Origin: Aestuariibacter sp. A3R04
GTDB lineage: Bacteria; Pseudomonadota; Gammaproteobacteria; Enterobacterales; Alteromonadaceae
Direction of reading: 5' to 3'
NCBI RefSeq assembly: GCF_018860805.1
Contig: NZ_JAHKQR010000012.1
Span: 58,918-122,917, forward strand
Length of the DNA: 64,000 nucleotides
The position numbers were made by a program, and so were the translations under genes. The notes beneath the pieces are model-generated. The model saw nothing but the letters and a program-made list of their open reading frames with translations. It was not told the DNA's origin and ran no database searches. This document shows, piece after piece, positions 8,621-18,029 of the stretch; position 1 is the first letter of the stretch; every line of letters begins with the position of its first letter.

Positions 8621-10045
8621 ATGTCACATGATAATTCACCGCTGAAATCAGCTCAGCCAGAGGTAAGCAGACGGGACTTTGTAAAAGGCAGTTCAGTGAT
8701 TGCCGCGAGCACTGCCCTTACTTCACTTTCAACAAAGGCAGCGACACTGCCATACTCAGCCAGCTATGGCCCCCTGAGTATGAAGACTTGTAAAGCGACT
8801 GGTTTAGCGCTGCTGGCCTTACCAGAAGGCTTTGAATACACCTCTTACGGGTGGACGGGTCAAATACAATCCGACAGAACTATCACTCCTACAGATCACG
8901 ACGGTATGGCGGTGGTAGCCGCCAAACAAAATATAATCTGCCTGGTTCGCAATCACGAACTCAGCCAAGGCGAAGGTGCCAAATGTGACCCTGCGAGCGG
9001 GCGAGGTATTTATAATCCGACCCAGTATGGTGGCACGACTAACATCTTGTTTGACGCTGACAGTGGCCGCTTCTTGTCTTCTTATAATAGTCTTGGTGGC
9101 ACTATTCGCAACTGTGCAGGTGGCCTGACGCCATGGAGCACCTGGCTGTCTTGCGAAGAAACGTATCAGGAAAACAGTGGCTATTACCACGGTTATGTAT
9201 TTGAAGTGCCAGGCTTTGGTATTTCTGATGGCAAGCCTATTCGCGAAATGGGCCGCTTCTCACATGAAGCCGTTGCCGTGGATCCTGCCACAGGTTTTGT
9301 TTACGAAACCGAAGACGCTGGCTCTTCGTGTTTTTATAAATTCGAACCAACTGGCGCTTATGGCGATTTGAAATCTGGTGGCCGTCTTTACGCTATGGTA
9401 CTGAACAATACCAGTCGGGTAGATTTGCGTGGCGGACTGGTAGAAGGCACAACCTGGGACGTGAGCTGGCAAGAAGTGGCTGACCCTGATGCCATCAATC
9501 AGCGTTGCTTTGATCAAGCGTCTGACGCCGCAATTATCGAGCGCGGTGAAGGTTGTTGGTATGACGACGGAAAAATCTACTTTGTTTCCACGTCAGGTGG
9601 CGCTGCAAACCTTGGGCAAATATTCTGCTTCGACCCTCGCAAGCAAACACTGACATTAGTATTTGAATCCACCAGTGATTCAGAAGTCGATGGTCCGGAC
9701 AACATTGCTGTTAGCCCACGCGGCAGCATCTTGATGTGTGAAGACGGTGGTTCAAACCCCAAACGCCTCGTTGGCCTCACACAAGCCGGTGAAACCTTCA
9801 CGTTCTGTGAAAACCATATTGCACTGGACCAGGGTGACGTGCAAACCATTGATCAGGTTTACCCAGGTGTCGCGGAAAATTTCTGGGACAGTGTAGGACC
9901 CAGCATGAATGGCTCGAACCGTCGTAGCTTTTCAAGCCGAGAGTGGGCTGGAGCTTGCTTCCACGGTCGCTGGTTGTTTGTGAACGTACAATCTCCAGGT
10001 GTTACCTTTGCGATTACCGGTCCTTGGGAAAATGGCGCACTTTAA
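8621..10045 (+). CDS. DUF839 (PhoX-related) protein with Tat signal peptide
   Basis: 474 residues. The N-terminus carries SRRDFVKGSSVIAASTALTSL, a twin-arginine signal with hydrophobic core and alanine-rich cleavage region. The body has PhoX/DUF839 features: CLVRNHELS, the TWLSCEETY motif, HEAVAVDP, and late GPDNIAVSPRG and CEDGG segments. Family knowledge: PhoX is a calcium- and iron-dependent alkaline phosphatase exported by Tat; many DUF839 members have no proven activity, so phosphatase function is an inference. Start is ambiguous: a GTG at 8561 has a better ribosome site (AAGGAG, 7 bp) but adds a 20-residue hydrophobic stretch before the Tat signal. It sits just behind tatABC. Confidence 0.87.
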   Translation: MSHDNSPLKSAQPEVSRRDFVKGSSVIAASTALTSLSTKAATLPYSASYGPLSMKTCKATGLALLALPEGFEYTSYGWTGQIQSDRTITPTDHDGMAVVAAKQNIICLVRNHELSQGEGAKCDPASGRGIYNPTQYGGTTNILFDADSGRFLSSYNSLGGTIRNCAGGLTPWSTWLSCEETYQENSGYYHGYVFEVPGFGISDGKPIREMGRFSHEAVAVDPATGFVYETEDAGSSCFYKFEPTGAYGDLKSGGRLYAMVLNNTSRVDLRGGLVEGTTWDVSWQEVADPDAINQRCFDQASDAAIIERGEGCWYDDGKIYFVSTSGGAANLGQIFCFDPRKQTLTLVFESTSDSEVDGPDNIAVSPRGSILMCEDGGSNPKRLVGLTQAGETFTFCENHIALDQGDVQTIDQVYPGVAENFWDSVGPSMNGSNRRSFSSREWAGACFHGRWLFVNVQSPGVTFAITGPWENGAL

Positions 10046-10102
10046 ACAGATGACGGGGCTATACCGGCCCCTTGTTCAAACGAAAAAGAAAGGAAATAAA
10101 CA

Positions 10103-10651
10103 ATGAAATGGTTTTTAGTCGCAGCCTCTCTTGTGCTGGCTCCAATGGCCCAAGCTGGGTTGTTTACACTTAATTTGCCCGGTGACAACACGGGTATGCT
10201 GGCCACTAATGATGGCTGGAACATGGAAGACACAATGTCGATAGATTTCTATACCTTCGAATTAATGAGCGATACAGAGCTCGATTTCACCGTATCGGCA
10301 GTTTCCTCTATTGGCCTGAGCCTGTACGCTGGCGAGATGACAACGGATCCGGGCTTTTTGTTTAGCAACAGCGGTGATTTCATTGATTTTATGGGTAACA
10401 ACTTTGCCTATATCACTGGCACTAACCCGTTCTTTCCCGGGGCGGGAAACAACGCGCTAAACACCGGTAACTTAATTGCAGGATGGTACACCCTGGCCGT
10501 TGGTGGCAATGAGGGCTTTGACTTCGGTGGTACAGAGTATGTACTTACCAGTACTTACCGTCAGGTTCAGGCAAGCGAACCTGCTACCTTTTCAGTGATA
10601 CTTTTAGCTCTTGCCGGATTGTTGTGGCAGCAACGCCGGATGCAACGATAA
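10103..10651 (+). CDS. PEP-CTERM-anchored secreted protein
   Basis: 182 residues: a signal peptide (MKWFLVAASLVLAPMAQA), a beta-rich body with TFELMSDTELDFTVSAVSSIGLSLYAG, and a C-terminal sorting signal made of SEPATF, a hydrophobic helix (SVILLALAGLLW) and a basic end (QQRRMQR). This is a PEP-CTERM signal with SEP in place of PEP. Family knowledge: exosortase cleaves such tails during export linked to exopolysaccharide; no exosortase gene is in the window. A consensus ribosome site (AAAGGAAAT) precedes it, 57 bp behind the DUF839 gene, so the two may be co-expressed. Confidence 0.82.
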   Translation: MKWFLVAASLVLAPMAQAGLFTLNLPGDNTGMLATNDGWNMEDTMSIDFYTFELMSDTELDFTVSAVSSIGLSLYAGEMTTDPGFLFSNSGDFIDFMGNNFAYITGTNPFFPGAGNNALNTGNLIAGWYTLAVGGNEGFDFGGTEYVLTSTYRQVQASEPATFSVILLALAGLLWQQRRMQR

Positions 10652-10661
10652 CGAGAGACAA

Positions 10662-10687
10662 ACAGGCGGCGTGCCGCCTGTGTGTTT
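10662..10687 (+). terminator. Intrinsic terminator after the PEP-CTERM gene
   Basis: ACAGGCGGC and GCCGCCTGT form a stem with a very short loop, followed by TGTTTTTT; it lies between convergent genes. Confidence 0.85.
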
Positions 10688-10689
10688 TT

Positions 10690-11379
10690 TTAATACCACC
10701 AGGGGTAAGAGAAATCCACGGACTGAGGTTCAATCACAGCAGTATAGGGCGCGGAAAAGCCTTTCCAGAATAACCCGGCAAACGCGTCTTCCTTTATCAC
10801 CAACTTTCCTTGCTTTGCATATTGTTGTAACAACGCGTAATACGCTCCTACCGGATATTGTGGCGTATTAGAGCGGAAAATCACTGTACCACCAAACTCA
10901 TTGTACAGCGATTTATCGATTAACCAGCGTTTTACCTGTTCTTCGGCAATGGTTTGAATAGATTTTTGCACAGTACTCTTAGGCATAGGAAGGGCGTCGT
11001 CATTTGCCTTGGCTTCTGCGCGTGCCTTTGCTTCCTTGGCTTTCTGGGTATTGAGGCTCTCACCGAAAACCTCTATAAACCGAGCAACCAGGGCAGGATC
11101 GGGAGAGATATTTCGAGATGTTGCGTAGTCAGCCAGCACTTTGTCCACAATAAGCTCAGTAAGCTTACCATGCTGAAAATGTGCCATTGCCATTTCACGA
11201 GACACGCCCAACGCTTTCGCCAAGGTGTTGAGTTGCGCCGGATCTGGCGAGACATCCGCTTCTGTAACAGGTTCATTGAATAACACTGCGAGCACTGTAT
11301 CTTGCGCGGAAACCAGGTTGGCAGAAAATATGGTTAACACGGCAAATAATGTGAAAACCCGTTTAAACAAGCTACGCAT
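10690..11379 (-). CDS. Secreted protein of unknown function, weakly SurA-like
   Basis: 229 residues with a signal peptide (MRSLFKRVFTLFAVLTIFSANLVSA). The region ~30-110 is helical with a pattern recalling the N-terminal chaperone region of SurA-type proteins (EADVSPDPAQLNTLAKALGVS, LIVDKVLADYATSR). It is followed by a charged Ala/Lys/Glu stretch (KAKEAKARAEAKANDD) and a C-terminal domain ending PWWY. No parvulin rotamase domain is visible. It may be a periplasmic folding factor, but I do not recognise the family. Confidence 0.62.
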   Translation of the reverse strand: MRSLFKRVFTLFAVLTIFSANLVSAQDTVLAVLFNEPVTEADVSPDPAQLNTLAKALGVSREMAMAHFQHGKLTELIVDKVLADYATSRNISPDPALVARFIEVFGESLNTQKAKEAKARAEAKANDDALPMPKSTVQKSIQTIAEEQVKRWLIDKSLYNEFGGTVIFRSNTPQYPVGAYYALLQQYAKQGKLVIKEDAFAGLFWKGFSAPYTAVIEPQSVDFSYPWWY

Positions 11380-11522
11380 GAAAACTCCTATAACGTTATG
11401 ACGGATAACAGCGCAAGGTATAAGCGTATGTACACAGATTTGGAAATAATAGCAAACAAAGAATTCGTTACATATTGTAACTGCACGTCATTGACAATGG
11501 TGATATTAATGCTGAAGAGATA

Positions 11523-11550
11523 AAAAACGGTGACTGTTGTCACCGTTTTT
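11523..11550 (-). terminator. Intrinsic terminator of the cold-shock gene
   Basis: AAAACGGTGAC and GTCACCGTTTT form an 11-bp stem with a 4-base loop. On the minus strand it is followed by a T-run; the plus strand also gives a short T-run, so it may act both ways. Confidence 0.85.
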
Positions 11551-11557
11551 CTGGGAA

Positions 11558-11767
11558 TCAGATAGCTTGTACGTTGGCAGCCTGTAGGCCTTTTTGACCT
11601 TGCTCGACTTCAAACTCAACTCGCTGACCTTCGTTCAGGGTTTTATACCCTTCAGAAACGATAGCACGGAAATGTACGAAAACATCCTTATCGCCGCTAT
11701 CCTGAGTCAGGAATCCATAACCTTTATCTGCGTTAAACCATTTAACGGTGCCTGTAACTTTAGACAT
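11558..11767 (-). CDS. Cold-shock protein, CspA family
   Basis: 69 residues from [20 protein letters not shown]; the longer upstream frame is untranslated leader. Both RNA-binding motifs are intact: KGYGFL (RNP1) and VFVHF (RNP2). Family knowledge: CspA-type proteins are single OB-fold RNA chaperones that melt mRNA structure in the cold or during normal growth. The transcript has a long leader and its own terminator, the usual cspA arrangement. Which paralogue this is cannot be told from sequence alone. Confidence 0.95.
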   Translation of the reverse strand: MSKVTGTVKWFNADKGYGFLTQDSGDKDVFVHFRAIVSEGYKTLNEGQRVEFEVEQGQKGLQAANVQAI

Positions 11768-12052
11768 GTAGACCTCAAAACTTTCTATAAAACTGCGCCA
11801 AAGCGCTTTACTCATGGCCTTATTACAACGGGTTATTTGGGTCTTACATGGGATGGGCAAACAACTTACTACAATTACAGGTGTAACCAGAGCGTTGTAC
11901 ATCGTGGTAGAAACAAAAATAAACTCGTCTTAAAAGACCGCTGGCAATTCAGCCTTTTCCACTATAACAGCTGATACGAAAAATGATACAAAAATTCACC
12001 GCTAACTGAAAAATATCACATTTTCGTAACTAATGTGTCAGATTACCCGCCG
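11768..12052 (-). promoter_or_regulatory. Long leader and promoter region of the cold-shock gene
   Basis: About 285 bases without a gene. On the minus strand a -10-like TATAGT (plus strand ACTATA, 11961-11966) would give a leader of roughly 185 nt, similar to the ~160-nt structured leader of E. coli cspA. No clear -35 was found and I did not fold the leader. Next to it, a perfect 16-bp palindrome centred on CTAG (12053-12068) overlaps the ubiB stop codon and has no T-run. Confidence 0.4.
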
Positions 12053-12058
12053 CCCCAA

Positions 12059-13693
12059 CTAGTTGGGGTGGCTGTGTCGCCACCCCTGTATCCAGCATCC
12101 TAACCCCGTTATTACACTGCATACCGGGTACGCCCAAGAATGGGCGTAAAGAGGTAAAATAGCCGCCACAATGACGAAGGTTGCACCTACCACTACCCAG
12201 TGATTTGCCTTGGCCGTTTCCAGTTGAAGTCGCGCAATTTCCTGTTGTCCTCGTTGCAGCTCCAGTGGCAAACCTTTAATCTGTTTCAAACTGTCGTGGA
12301 TGAGATCTGGCATCTCAGGTAACTTCTCAGACCAGAATGGCAAATTCTCTTTCACCTTTGTATACATGGCCTGGACACCAATTTGTTGCTTCATCCAGTT
12401 TTCCAGAAAAGGCTTAGCGGTTTGCCATAAATCCAATTGTGGGTAAAGCTGGCGCCCCAGACCCTCAATGTAAAGCAAGGTTTTTTGTAACAGCACCAGT
12501 TGTGGCTGCACAACCATGTTGAACCGACGGGCAGTGTTAAACAGTTGCAATAACACATTGCCAAATGAAATTTCCGCCAGTGGCTTTTGGAATATCGGTT
12601 CACACACCGTGCGAATAGCCATTTCGAATTCGTCAATGTTGGTGTCACTGGGTACCCAACCGGAATCGGCGTGTAACTGTGCCACCTTCCTGTAATCGCG
12701 GTTAAAGAAGGCAATAAAATTTTCCGCCAGATAACGCTTATCTTCGCGATTCAACGTGCCCACAATGCCAAAATCAATGGCAATATACTGGGGATTGGCC
12801 GGGTTTTCTGTAGAGACAAAAATATTGCCAGGATGCATATCGGCATGAAAAAAGCTGTCCCGGAACACCTGGGTAAAAAACACTTCAACCCCTCGTTCAG
12901 CCAGTTTTTTCATATTGGTGTTTTGAGCAAATAATGCATCCAGGTTAGAAATTGGAATACCATAGATACGTTCCATTACCAATACGTCATGGCGACAATA
13001 ATCCCCGTACATTAGAGGAACATACAAACTCTCCGACCCTTCGAAATTCCGTCGCAATTGAATGCCGTTTGCCGATTCGCGCATCAGATCTAACTCATCT
13101 ACCAGGGTTTTCTGGTACTCAGTCACCACTTCCACCGGCCGGAGCCGTTTTCCATCTGGTAACCATTTTTGCAGCACCCCAGCCAAGGTGTAAAGCAGTT
13201 CCATATCCGCGTCGATGGTTTTCCTGATCCCCGGTCTAAGTACTTTAACCACCACATTCTCGCCATTACTTTTTAGCGTTGCTGGGTGTACCTGGGCAAT
13301 GGACGCAGACGCCAGTGGCTTTTCTTCAAACGCCGAAAACACCACATCCAACGACGGAATATTCAGGCTTTTGAGAATAATAGCTTTGGCGGCATCACTG
13401 GAAAACGGTGCTACGTTATCCTGCAGACGCGCCAACTCATTGGCGATAGCCGGCGGCAGTAAATCCCGACGTGTTGACAGCATTTGGCCAAACTTTATAA
13501 ATACCGGCCCGAGGGTTTGCAGTGCAAGGGTAATGCGCTCACCGGCGGGCTTCTCTTTGTGTTCGTTACTGATCCAGAAAATCAGTTTGCGCATTATCCG
13601 CACGTACCAAGGCAGCCAGCGAGAGGGTATCAATTCATCCAGTCCATGCTGCAAAAGGACTTTATTGATGAAGTACAGTCTTCCTAAACGCAT
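12059..13693 (-). CDS. ubiB: UbiB, ubiquinone biosynthesis atypical kinase/ATPase
   Basis: 544 residues, the usual UbiB length. Characteristic are [14 protein letters not shown] (the KxGQ inhibitory motif), the Ala-rich nucleotide loop [11 protein letters not shown], the catalytic-like [11 protein letters not shown] and IDFGIVG, and two C-terminal membrane helices ([34 protein letters not shown]). Family knowledge: UbiB/COQ8 is a membrane-bound ATPase that supports the ubiquinone biosynthesis complex or extracts its lipid substrates. It is the last gene of ubiE-ubiJ-ubiB, 12 bp behind ubiJ. Confidence 0.96.
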   Translation of the reverse strand: MRLGRLYFINKVLLQHGLDELIPSRWLPWYVRIMRKLIFWISNEHKEKPAGERITLALQTLGPVFIKFGQMLSTRRDLLPPAIANELARLQDNVAPFSSDAAKAIILKSLNIPSLDVVFSAFEEKPLASASIAQVHPATLKSNGENVVVKVLRPGIRKTIDADMELLYTLAGVLQKWLPDGKRLRPVEVVTEYQKTLVDELDLMRESANGIQLRRNFEGSESLYVPLMYGDYCRHDVLVMERIYGIPISNLDALFAQNTNMKKLAERGVEVFFTQVFRDSFFHADMHPGNIFVSTENPANPQYIAIDFGIVGTLNREDKRYLAENFIAFFNRDYRKVAQLHADSGWVPSDTNIDEFEMAIRTVCEPIFQKPLAEISFGNVLLQLFNTARRFNMVVQPQLVLLQKTLLYIEGLGRQLYPQLDLWQTAKPFLENWMKQQIGVQAMYTKVKENLPFWSEKLPEMPDLIHDSLKQIKGLPLELQRGQQEIARLQLETAKANHWVVVGATFVIVAAILPLYAHSWAYPVCSVITGLGCWIQGWRHSHPN

Positions 13694-13705
13694 GTCGTCA
13701 ATCCG

Positions 13706-14362
13706 CTATTGTGTCTTTTCCTGCTTCACCAGTAATATGGCTTCCAGCTTGTTGAGTTTGGCCTGTAAGCGCTCTACATCGTCACGAAGATCACTGACTT
13801 GATCACAAAAATGCGTGACCGCCAACGCCGGCGCAGCAATCTGCTTTTCTTCGGTCAGTGCATTGCCCAGCCCGGCCTTAGCGTTATTCACTACGCTCAG
13901 CATTGTTTGGTGTACCCGATTAGCAGAAGCAAACAGCGTGTGGGCCACCACATCACCCGTATACTGCGACACCACCTCTTCCCAGTCTATACTAAGCCCC
14001 TGGAATAAGCCGCTGGCTTGTTGCGCAACAGCAAGCTCCCCTTCAACGGTTAACTTGCCTTCCTGAATCAGCGCGGTTAGTCGACTGCTTTGTTTCAGTT
14101 GCGGCAAAACATCCAACGACACCTGAATACAGCAACTTTGTTTATCCAACGCCTTCACGGTTTCGGAAAACGTACTTTGCTCAGCCAGTACGTTGACGTT
14201 GTCGGCGAACACCAATCGCAGAGCAATAGGAGTATCAGCAATATACACTATGAGTGTCTTGCCGGCTAACTGACGCAATCTGTCATCACTGTCCTCATCA
14301 AGGGACAGCAATTGATTCATTGCGGTTTCAAGTGTGGCAGTGAAAAGTGCCTGAGCGGGCAT
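13706..14362 (-). CDS. ubiJ: UbiJ, SCP2-domain ubiquinone biosynthesis accessory factor
   Basis: 218 residues between ubiE and ubiB, the conserved position of UbiJ (formerly YigP). The N-terminal half is a sterol-carrier-2-like domain (LAGKTLIVYIADTPIALRLVFADN) and the C-terminus is a coiled coil (FCDQVSDLRDDVERLQAKLNKLEAIL). Family knowledge: UbiJ binds ubiquinone intermediates in its lipid cavity and organises the soluble Ubi complex with UbiK through the coiled coil. Its ATG overlaps the ubiE stop codon by one base (TGATG), so translation is coupled. Confidence 0.92.
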   Translation of the reverse strand: MPAQALFTATLETAMNQLLSLDEDSDDRLRQLAGKTLIVYIADTPIALRLVFADNVNVLAEQSTFSETVKALDKQSCCIQVSLDVLPQLKQSSRLTALIQEGKLTVEGELAVAQQASGLFQGLSIDWEEVVSQYTGDVVAHTLFASANRVHQTMLSVVNNAKAGLGNALTEEKQIAAPALAVTHFCDQVSDLRDDVERLQAKLNKLEAILLVKQEKTQ

Positions 14363-15156
14363 CAGAATTTATACCCCCGGTGTAACGCTACGATACCGCC
14401 GGTAAGATTTTGATAATCGCACTGCTCAAAACCCGCGCTTTCAAACATACTTTTGAGCGTTTCCTGATCGGGGTGCATGCGAATACTCTCGGCCAGGTAC
14501 TGGTAACTCTCAGCGTCATTCGCCACCAGTTGCCCCATTTTTGGGAGTATGTGAAATGAGTAAATATCGTAAACCTTGCTCAACTGCGCTGTGGTGGGTT
14601 TGGAAAATTCCAAAACCAGTAAACGGCCGCCGGGCTTCAATACCCGGTAGATGGAATTCAGAGCGTTTTGTTTTTCTGTGACATTTCGCAAACCAAACGC
14701 CATGGTTACCACGTCGAAGGTATTGTCGGGAAAGGGCAATGCTTCGGCATCAGCCTGTACATAGTCAATATTGCTCACCAGTCCGCGATCGCGGAGTTTA
14801 TCGCGACCCACTTTGAGCATCGACAAGTTAATATCAGCCAGTGTAACTGAGCCTGTGGCGCCAACCAAACGGGAGAATTTCGCAGTGAGATCGCCTGTTC
14901 CGCCAGCAATATCCAGAACCTTGTGTCCTGCCCGCACCCCGGAACAATCAATGGTATGACGCTTCCACAACCTGTGAATGCCCAGCGACATTAAATCGTT
15001 CATAACATCGTATTTGGCAGCTACGGAATCGAACACATTCGCAACCAATGAAGCCTTTTCAGATTTGTCGACCTGCTTGTAGCCAAAATGGGTGGTTTTG
15101 TCGTTTTGCGCGCTTTGCTCTGTCGGCAAAACGGGAGAAGTCTGGTTATCGCTCAT
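14362..15156 (-). CDS. ubiE: UbiE, demethylmenaquinone/2-polyprenyl-benzoquinol C-methyltransferase
   Basis: 264 residues. SAM-binding motif I is [15 protein letters not shown]; the UbiE signatures [18 protein letters not shown] and [17 protein letters not shown] are present, as is [10 protein letters not shown]. Family knowledge: UbiE methylates the ring carbon in ubiquinone and menaquinone synthesis. CAGGAATGTC precedes the ATG. It starts the ubiE-ubiJ-ubiB operon; a 103-bp gap separates it from the glycosylase-like gene upstream. Confidence 0.96.
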   Translation of the reverse strand: MSDNQTSPVLPTEQSAQNDKTTHFGYKQVDKSEKASLVANVFDSVAAKYDVMNDLMSLGIHRLWKRHTIDCSGVRAGHKVLDIAGGTGDLTAKFSRLVGATGSVTLADINLSMLKVGRDKLRDRGLVSNIDYVQADAEALPFPDNTFDVVTMAFGLRNVTEKQNALNSIYRVLKPGGRLLVLEFSKPTTAQLSKVYDIYSFHILPKMGQLVANDAESYQYLAESIRMHPDQETLKSMFESAGFEQCDYQNLTGGIVALHRGYKF

Positions 15157-15259
15157 GACATTCCTGAGGGTTTGTTTCTGATGCAGTGAGTGTACCCAAA
15201 AGCAGCGTTGAGCAACAGCGCTTTACCGCCCAATCATTGAATTAGCTCGCTTCTAACTG

Positions 15260-15955
15260 TTACGCCTGATGTCGATCGTTTGGCCCCCAACTGTACGCCA
15301 GGATCTGGCTTATTTCCTGTAGCGTCAAACCACTTTGCTGTTGCCACTGCGCAAAACACGCGTTGGCAGCTTTCAGCGAGCGCTGGCTGGTTAGGGAACC
15401 GTCGATAACCTCGTGCTTGCGCAGGTAATCTTCTGTATCGCGGGAGAAAATAAACGTATCTACGCCACACGACCTCAGCACATAAGGCCCGGTATTCCCA
15501 CCTAGCCTCGCGCCGTGCTTTTTCAGATACAGCCACAACTCAACAATACGCTCGGAAGGAAAACTGGCAACAAATGTACCAAAGTTGTCATAATGATGGC
15601 GTATATCCTGAATCATCAAGGCGTTCTCTCTCACCGTCATGACTTTTTTGTAATTGCGTACAATGCGTCTATCGGTCGCTTTTTGCTCTAGCATTTCATC
15701 GGGCATCAACAGCACTTTTTCGATATCAAAACCAAAGAAAACCGTTTCAAAATCCGGCCATTTGGCTTCAATAACCCGCCATACAAACCCTGACTGAAAC
15801 ACTTTCTTTGTCATTTCAGCCAAAAAACGGTGGTCGGGAATAGCCGCCACCTCCAAGGGCGTAAGTGGCTGGCTTATCATTTGCGAAAGGGCGGCTTCCC
15901 CACCCTTCCTCTTAACCGCCCGGTTGAAAATCACCGAAAAGGGCTCTGCGGCCAT
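15260..15955 (-). CDS. DNA-3-methyladenine glycosylase I-like protein lacking key residues
   Basis: 231 residues. The central part matches the Tag family: FLAEMTKKVFQSGFVWRVIEAK aligns with the Tag stretch around LEGFQAGLSW, and a helix-hairpin-helix-like region follows (LGGNTGPYVLRSCGVDTFIFSRD). But the N-terminal zinc/recognition part of Tag (RCPW... and DxEWG) is absent, and the residue aligned with the Tag catalytic Glu is Lys. So the fold is supported while classical 3-methyladenine excision is doubtful. Its ATG overlaps the prlC stop codon by one base (TGATG), so it is translationally coupled to prlC. Confidence 0.72.
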   Translation of the reverse strand: MAAEPFSVIFNRAVKRKGGEAALSQMISQPLTPLEVAAIPDHRFLAEMTKKVFQSGFVWRVIEAKWPDFETVFFGFDIEKVLLMPDEMLEQKATDRRIVRNYKKVMTVRENALMIQDIRHHYDNFGTFVASFPSERIVELWLYLKKHGARLGGNTGPYVLRSCGVDTFIFSRDTEDYLRKHEVIDGSLTSQRSLKAANACFAQWQQQSGLTLQEISQILAYSWGPNDRHQA

Positions 15956-17991
15956 CAGGCTTTGATCCCGGAATGACGTAACAGGGCATCGACCTTAGGT
16001 TCACGACCTCTGAAGGCGACAAACAAATCCATGGGCGGTCGGCTTCCACCCATCTCAAGAATGTTGTGCAAAAACGCCTTGCCGGTTTCCCGGTTAAAGA
16101 TACCGTCTTCCTCAAACTTGCTGAACGCATCGGCCGATAGTACTTCAGCCCATTTGTAGCTGTAGTACCCCGCCGCGTAGCCTCCGGCAAATATATGACC
16201 GAAGCTGTGCTGGAAACGATTAAACGAGGGGGGCGTGATCACCGCAACCTGTTCGCGTACATCGTCCAACACAGCCTGTACATCTACATTGTCGTCTGTA
16301 CACTGATGTAGTGTGAAGTCGAACAAACTGAATTCCAACTGCCTTACCATTTGCATGGCTGAGTGGTAATCGCGGGCAGCCAACATTTTGTCGAGCAAAT
16401 CATTGGGCAAGGGTTCGCCTGTCTCGTAATGGCCGGAAATAAAGTTAAGCGCGTCTTCCTCCCAACACCAGTTTTCCAAAAACTGACTCGGCAGCTCAAC
16501 GGCATCCCACGGTACACCGTTAATACCAGACACACCCGCTACCGACATTTTCGTCAGCATATGGTGAATACCATGCCCGAATTCGTGGAACAGGGTAACC
16601 ACTTCATCGTGGGTAAACAGCGCAGGTTTGTCACCTACAGGGCCATTAAAATTACAGGTGAGGTACGCAACCGGTAGCTGGATACTGCCGTCGGGTAATG
16701 CCCGGCGTACCCGGCATTCGTCCATCCACGCACCACCGCGTTTTTTGGCTCTGGCGTACAAATCGAGATAGAAACTGCCACGCAAAGCATCGGCGTCATC
16801 GGTAATGGTAAAGTAGCGCACATCGTCGTGCCACACATCAACACCAGGTTGTTCAATGATCTTCAGGCCGTAAAGACGATGAACAACTTCAAACAGTCCG
16901 CTTAGCACTTTGTCTTCGGGAAAATACGGGCGTAACATTTCGTCGGAAATGGTGTATTTTTCCTGCTTTAACTTTTCACTGTAGTAGGGTAAATCCCACG
17001 CGTTTACGGTGTCTACACCAAAGCGTGATTGCGCAAAAGCCCGCACCTCGTCCAATTCCTGAGCGGCTTGAGGGCGAGACTTTGCCGCCAGATCCCGTAA
17101 AAAGCCAATAACCTGATCGGTAGAGTCAGCCATTTTGGTTGCTAAGGACCGTTCTGCATAACTGTTGAAACCCAACAAATTAGCCAGTTCTCTTCTCAGC
17201 GCCAGCGTTTCCTGAATAATTGCCGTGTTGTCCCATTTGCCGGCATTCGGCCCCTGTTCGGAGGCCCGCGTAGTGTAAGCCCGATACATTTCCTCTCGCA
17301 ATGCGGCGTTATCTGCATACATCATTACCGGTAAATACGAGGGGATATCAAGGGTGAACAACCACCCTTGTAAATCTTTTTGATGGGCCGCTTGCGCGGC
17401 TGCCGCCATGGCTGATTCCGGCAAACCAGATAAATCGGATTCGTCAGTAACGTGTTTGGTCCACCCCATGGTGGCATCCATAACATTGTTGCTGAAGGTG
17501 GACGATAATTCGCTGAGCCGGGCCTGAATATCCGCAAAGCGTTTTTTCTTGTCGTCGGGCAAGGCAACACCCGAGAGAGTGAAGTCCCGCAACGTGTTGT
17601 CGATTAGTTTTTGGCGCTGCTCATCCAATGTGGCAAACTCGTCACTGTCTCTTAGTGCGCGATAAGCGTTGTACAACCCTTCGTGTTGCCCCACCCAGGT
17701 GCCGTACTCAGACAGCAGGGGTAAACACGCGTCATGGGCTTCGCGCAGCGCATCACTGCTAACCACGGAATTCATATGGGACACTGGCGACCACATTTTG
17801 CTAAGGCGGTCATCCGCCTCCTCAATGGTGGCCACCACGGCCTGGTAGCTTATCTCCTGGGACGAGACAACATCTTCAATGGTCGCTTTACAGTGGGCAA
17901 TGGCCTTCTCAATGGCCGGTTTAATGTCCTCGGGTTTGATGCCGGAGAACAAGGGTAATCCTTCGACGTGCTCAATAGCAGATGTTGTCAT
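15955..17991 (-). CDS. prlC: Oligopeptidase A (M3 family zinc metallopeptidase)
   Basis: 678 residues from MTTSAIEHVEGLPLFSGIKP, close to E. coli PrlC/OpdA (680). The zinc motif HEFGHGIHHML is present, with the downstream zinc Glu region LPSQFLENWCWE and the M3 substrate loop FAGGYAAGYYSYKWAEVLSADAF. Family knowledge: a cytosolic enzyme that degrades short peptides, including cleaved signal peptides. The start is fixed by context: an in-frame start 63 bp upstream would lie above the sigma-32-like promoter. It is followed by the glycosylase-like gene in an apparent two-gene unit. Confidence 0.95.
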   Translation of the reverse strand: MTTSAIEHVEGLPLFSGIKPEDIKPAIEKAIAHCKATIEDVVSSQEISYQAVVATIEEADDRLSKMWSPVSHMNSVVSSDALREAHDACLPLLSEYGTWVGQHEGLYNAYRALRDSDEFATLDEQRQKLIDNTLRDFTLSGVALPDDKKKRFADIQARLSELSSTFSNNVMDATMGWTKHVTDESDLSGLPESAMAAAAQAAHQKDLQGWLFTLDIPSYLPVMMYADNAALREEMYRAYTTRASEQGPNAGKWDNTAIIQETLALRRELANLLGFNSYAERSLATKMADSTDQVIGFLRDLAAKSRPQAAQELDEVRAFAQSRFGVDTVNAWDLPYYSEKLKQEKYTISDEMLRPYFPEDKVLSGLFEVVHRLYGLKIIEQPGVDVWHDDVRYFTITDDADALRGSFYLDLYARAKKRGGAWMDECRVRRALPDGSIQLPVAYLTCNFNGPVGDKPALFTHDEVVTLFHEFGHGIHHMLTKMSVAGVSGINGVPWDAVELPSQFLENWCWEEDALNFISGHYETGEPLPNDLLDKMLAARDYHSAMQMVRQLEFSLFDFTLHQCTDDNVDVQAVLDDVREQVAVITPPSFNRFQHSFGHIFAGGYAAGYYSYKWAEVLSADAFSKFEEDGIFNRETGKAFLHNILEMGGSRPPMDLFVAFRGREPKVDALLRHSGIKA

Positions 17992-18029
17992 AATGATCTC
18001 GCTTGTTTTTGAAGTTTCTGATACGAATG

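Noticed and set aside
11594..11974. 126-codon plus-strand open frame across the cold-shock gene
   Set aside because: It is antisense to a perfectly recognisable CspA-type protein and its leader, with no start signal.
13215..13802. 195-codon plus-strand open frame inside ubiB
   Set aside because: Antisense shadow; the minus-strand UbiB protein has all family motifs.
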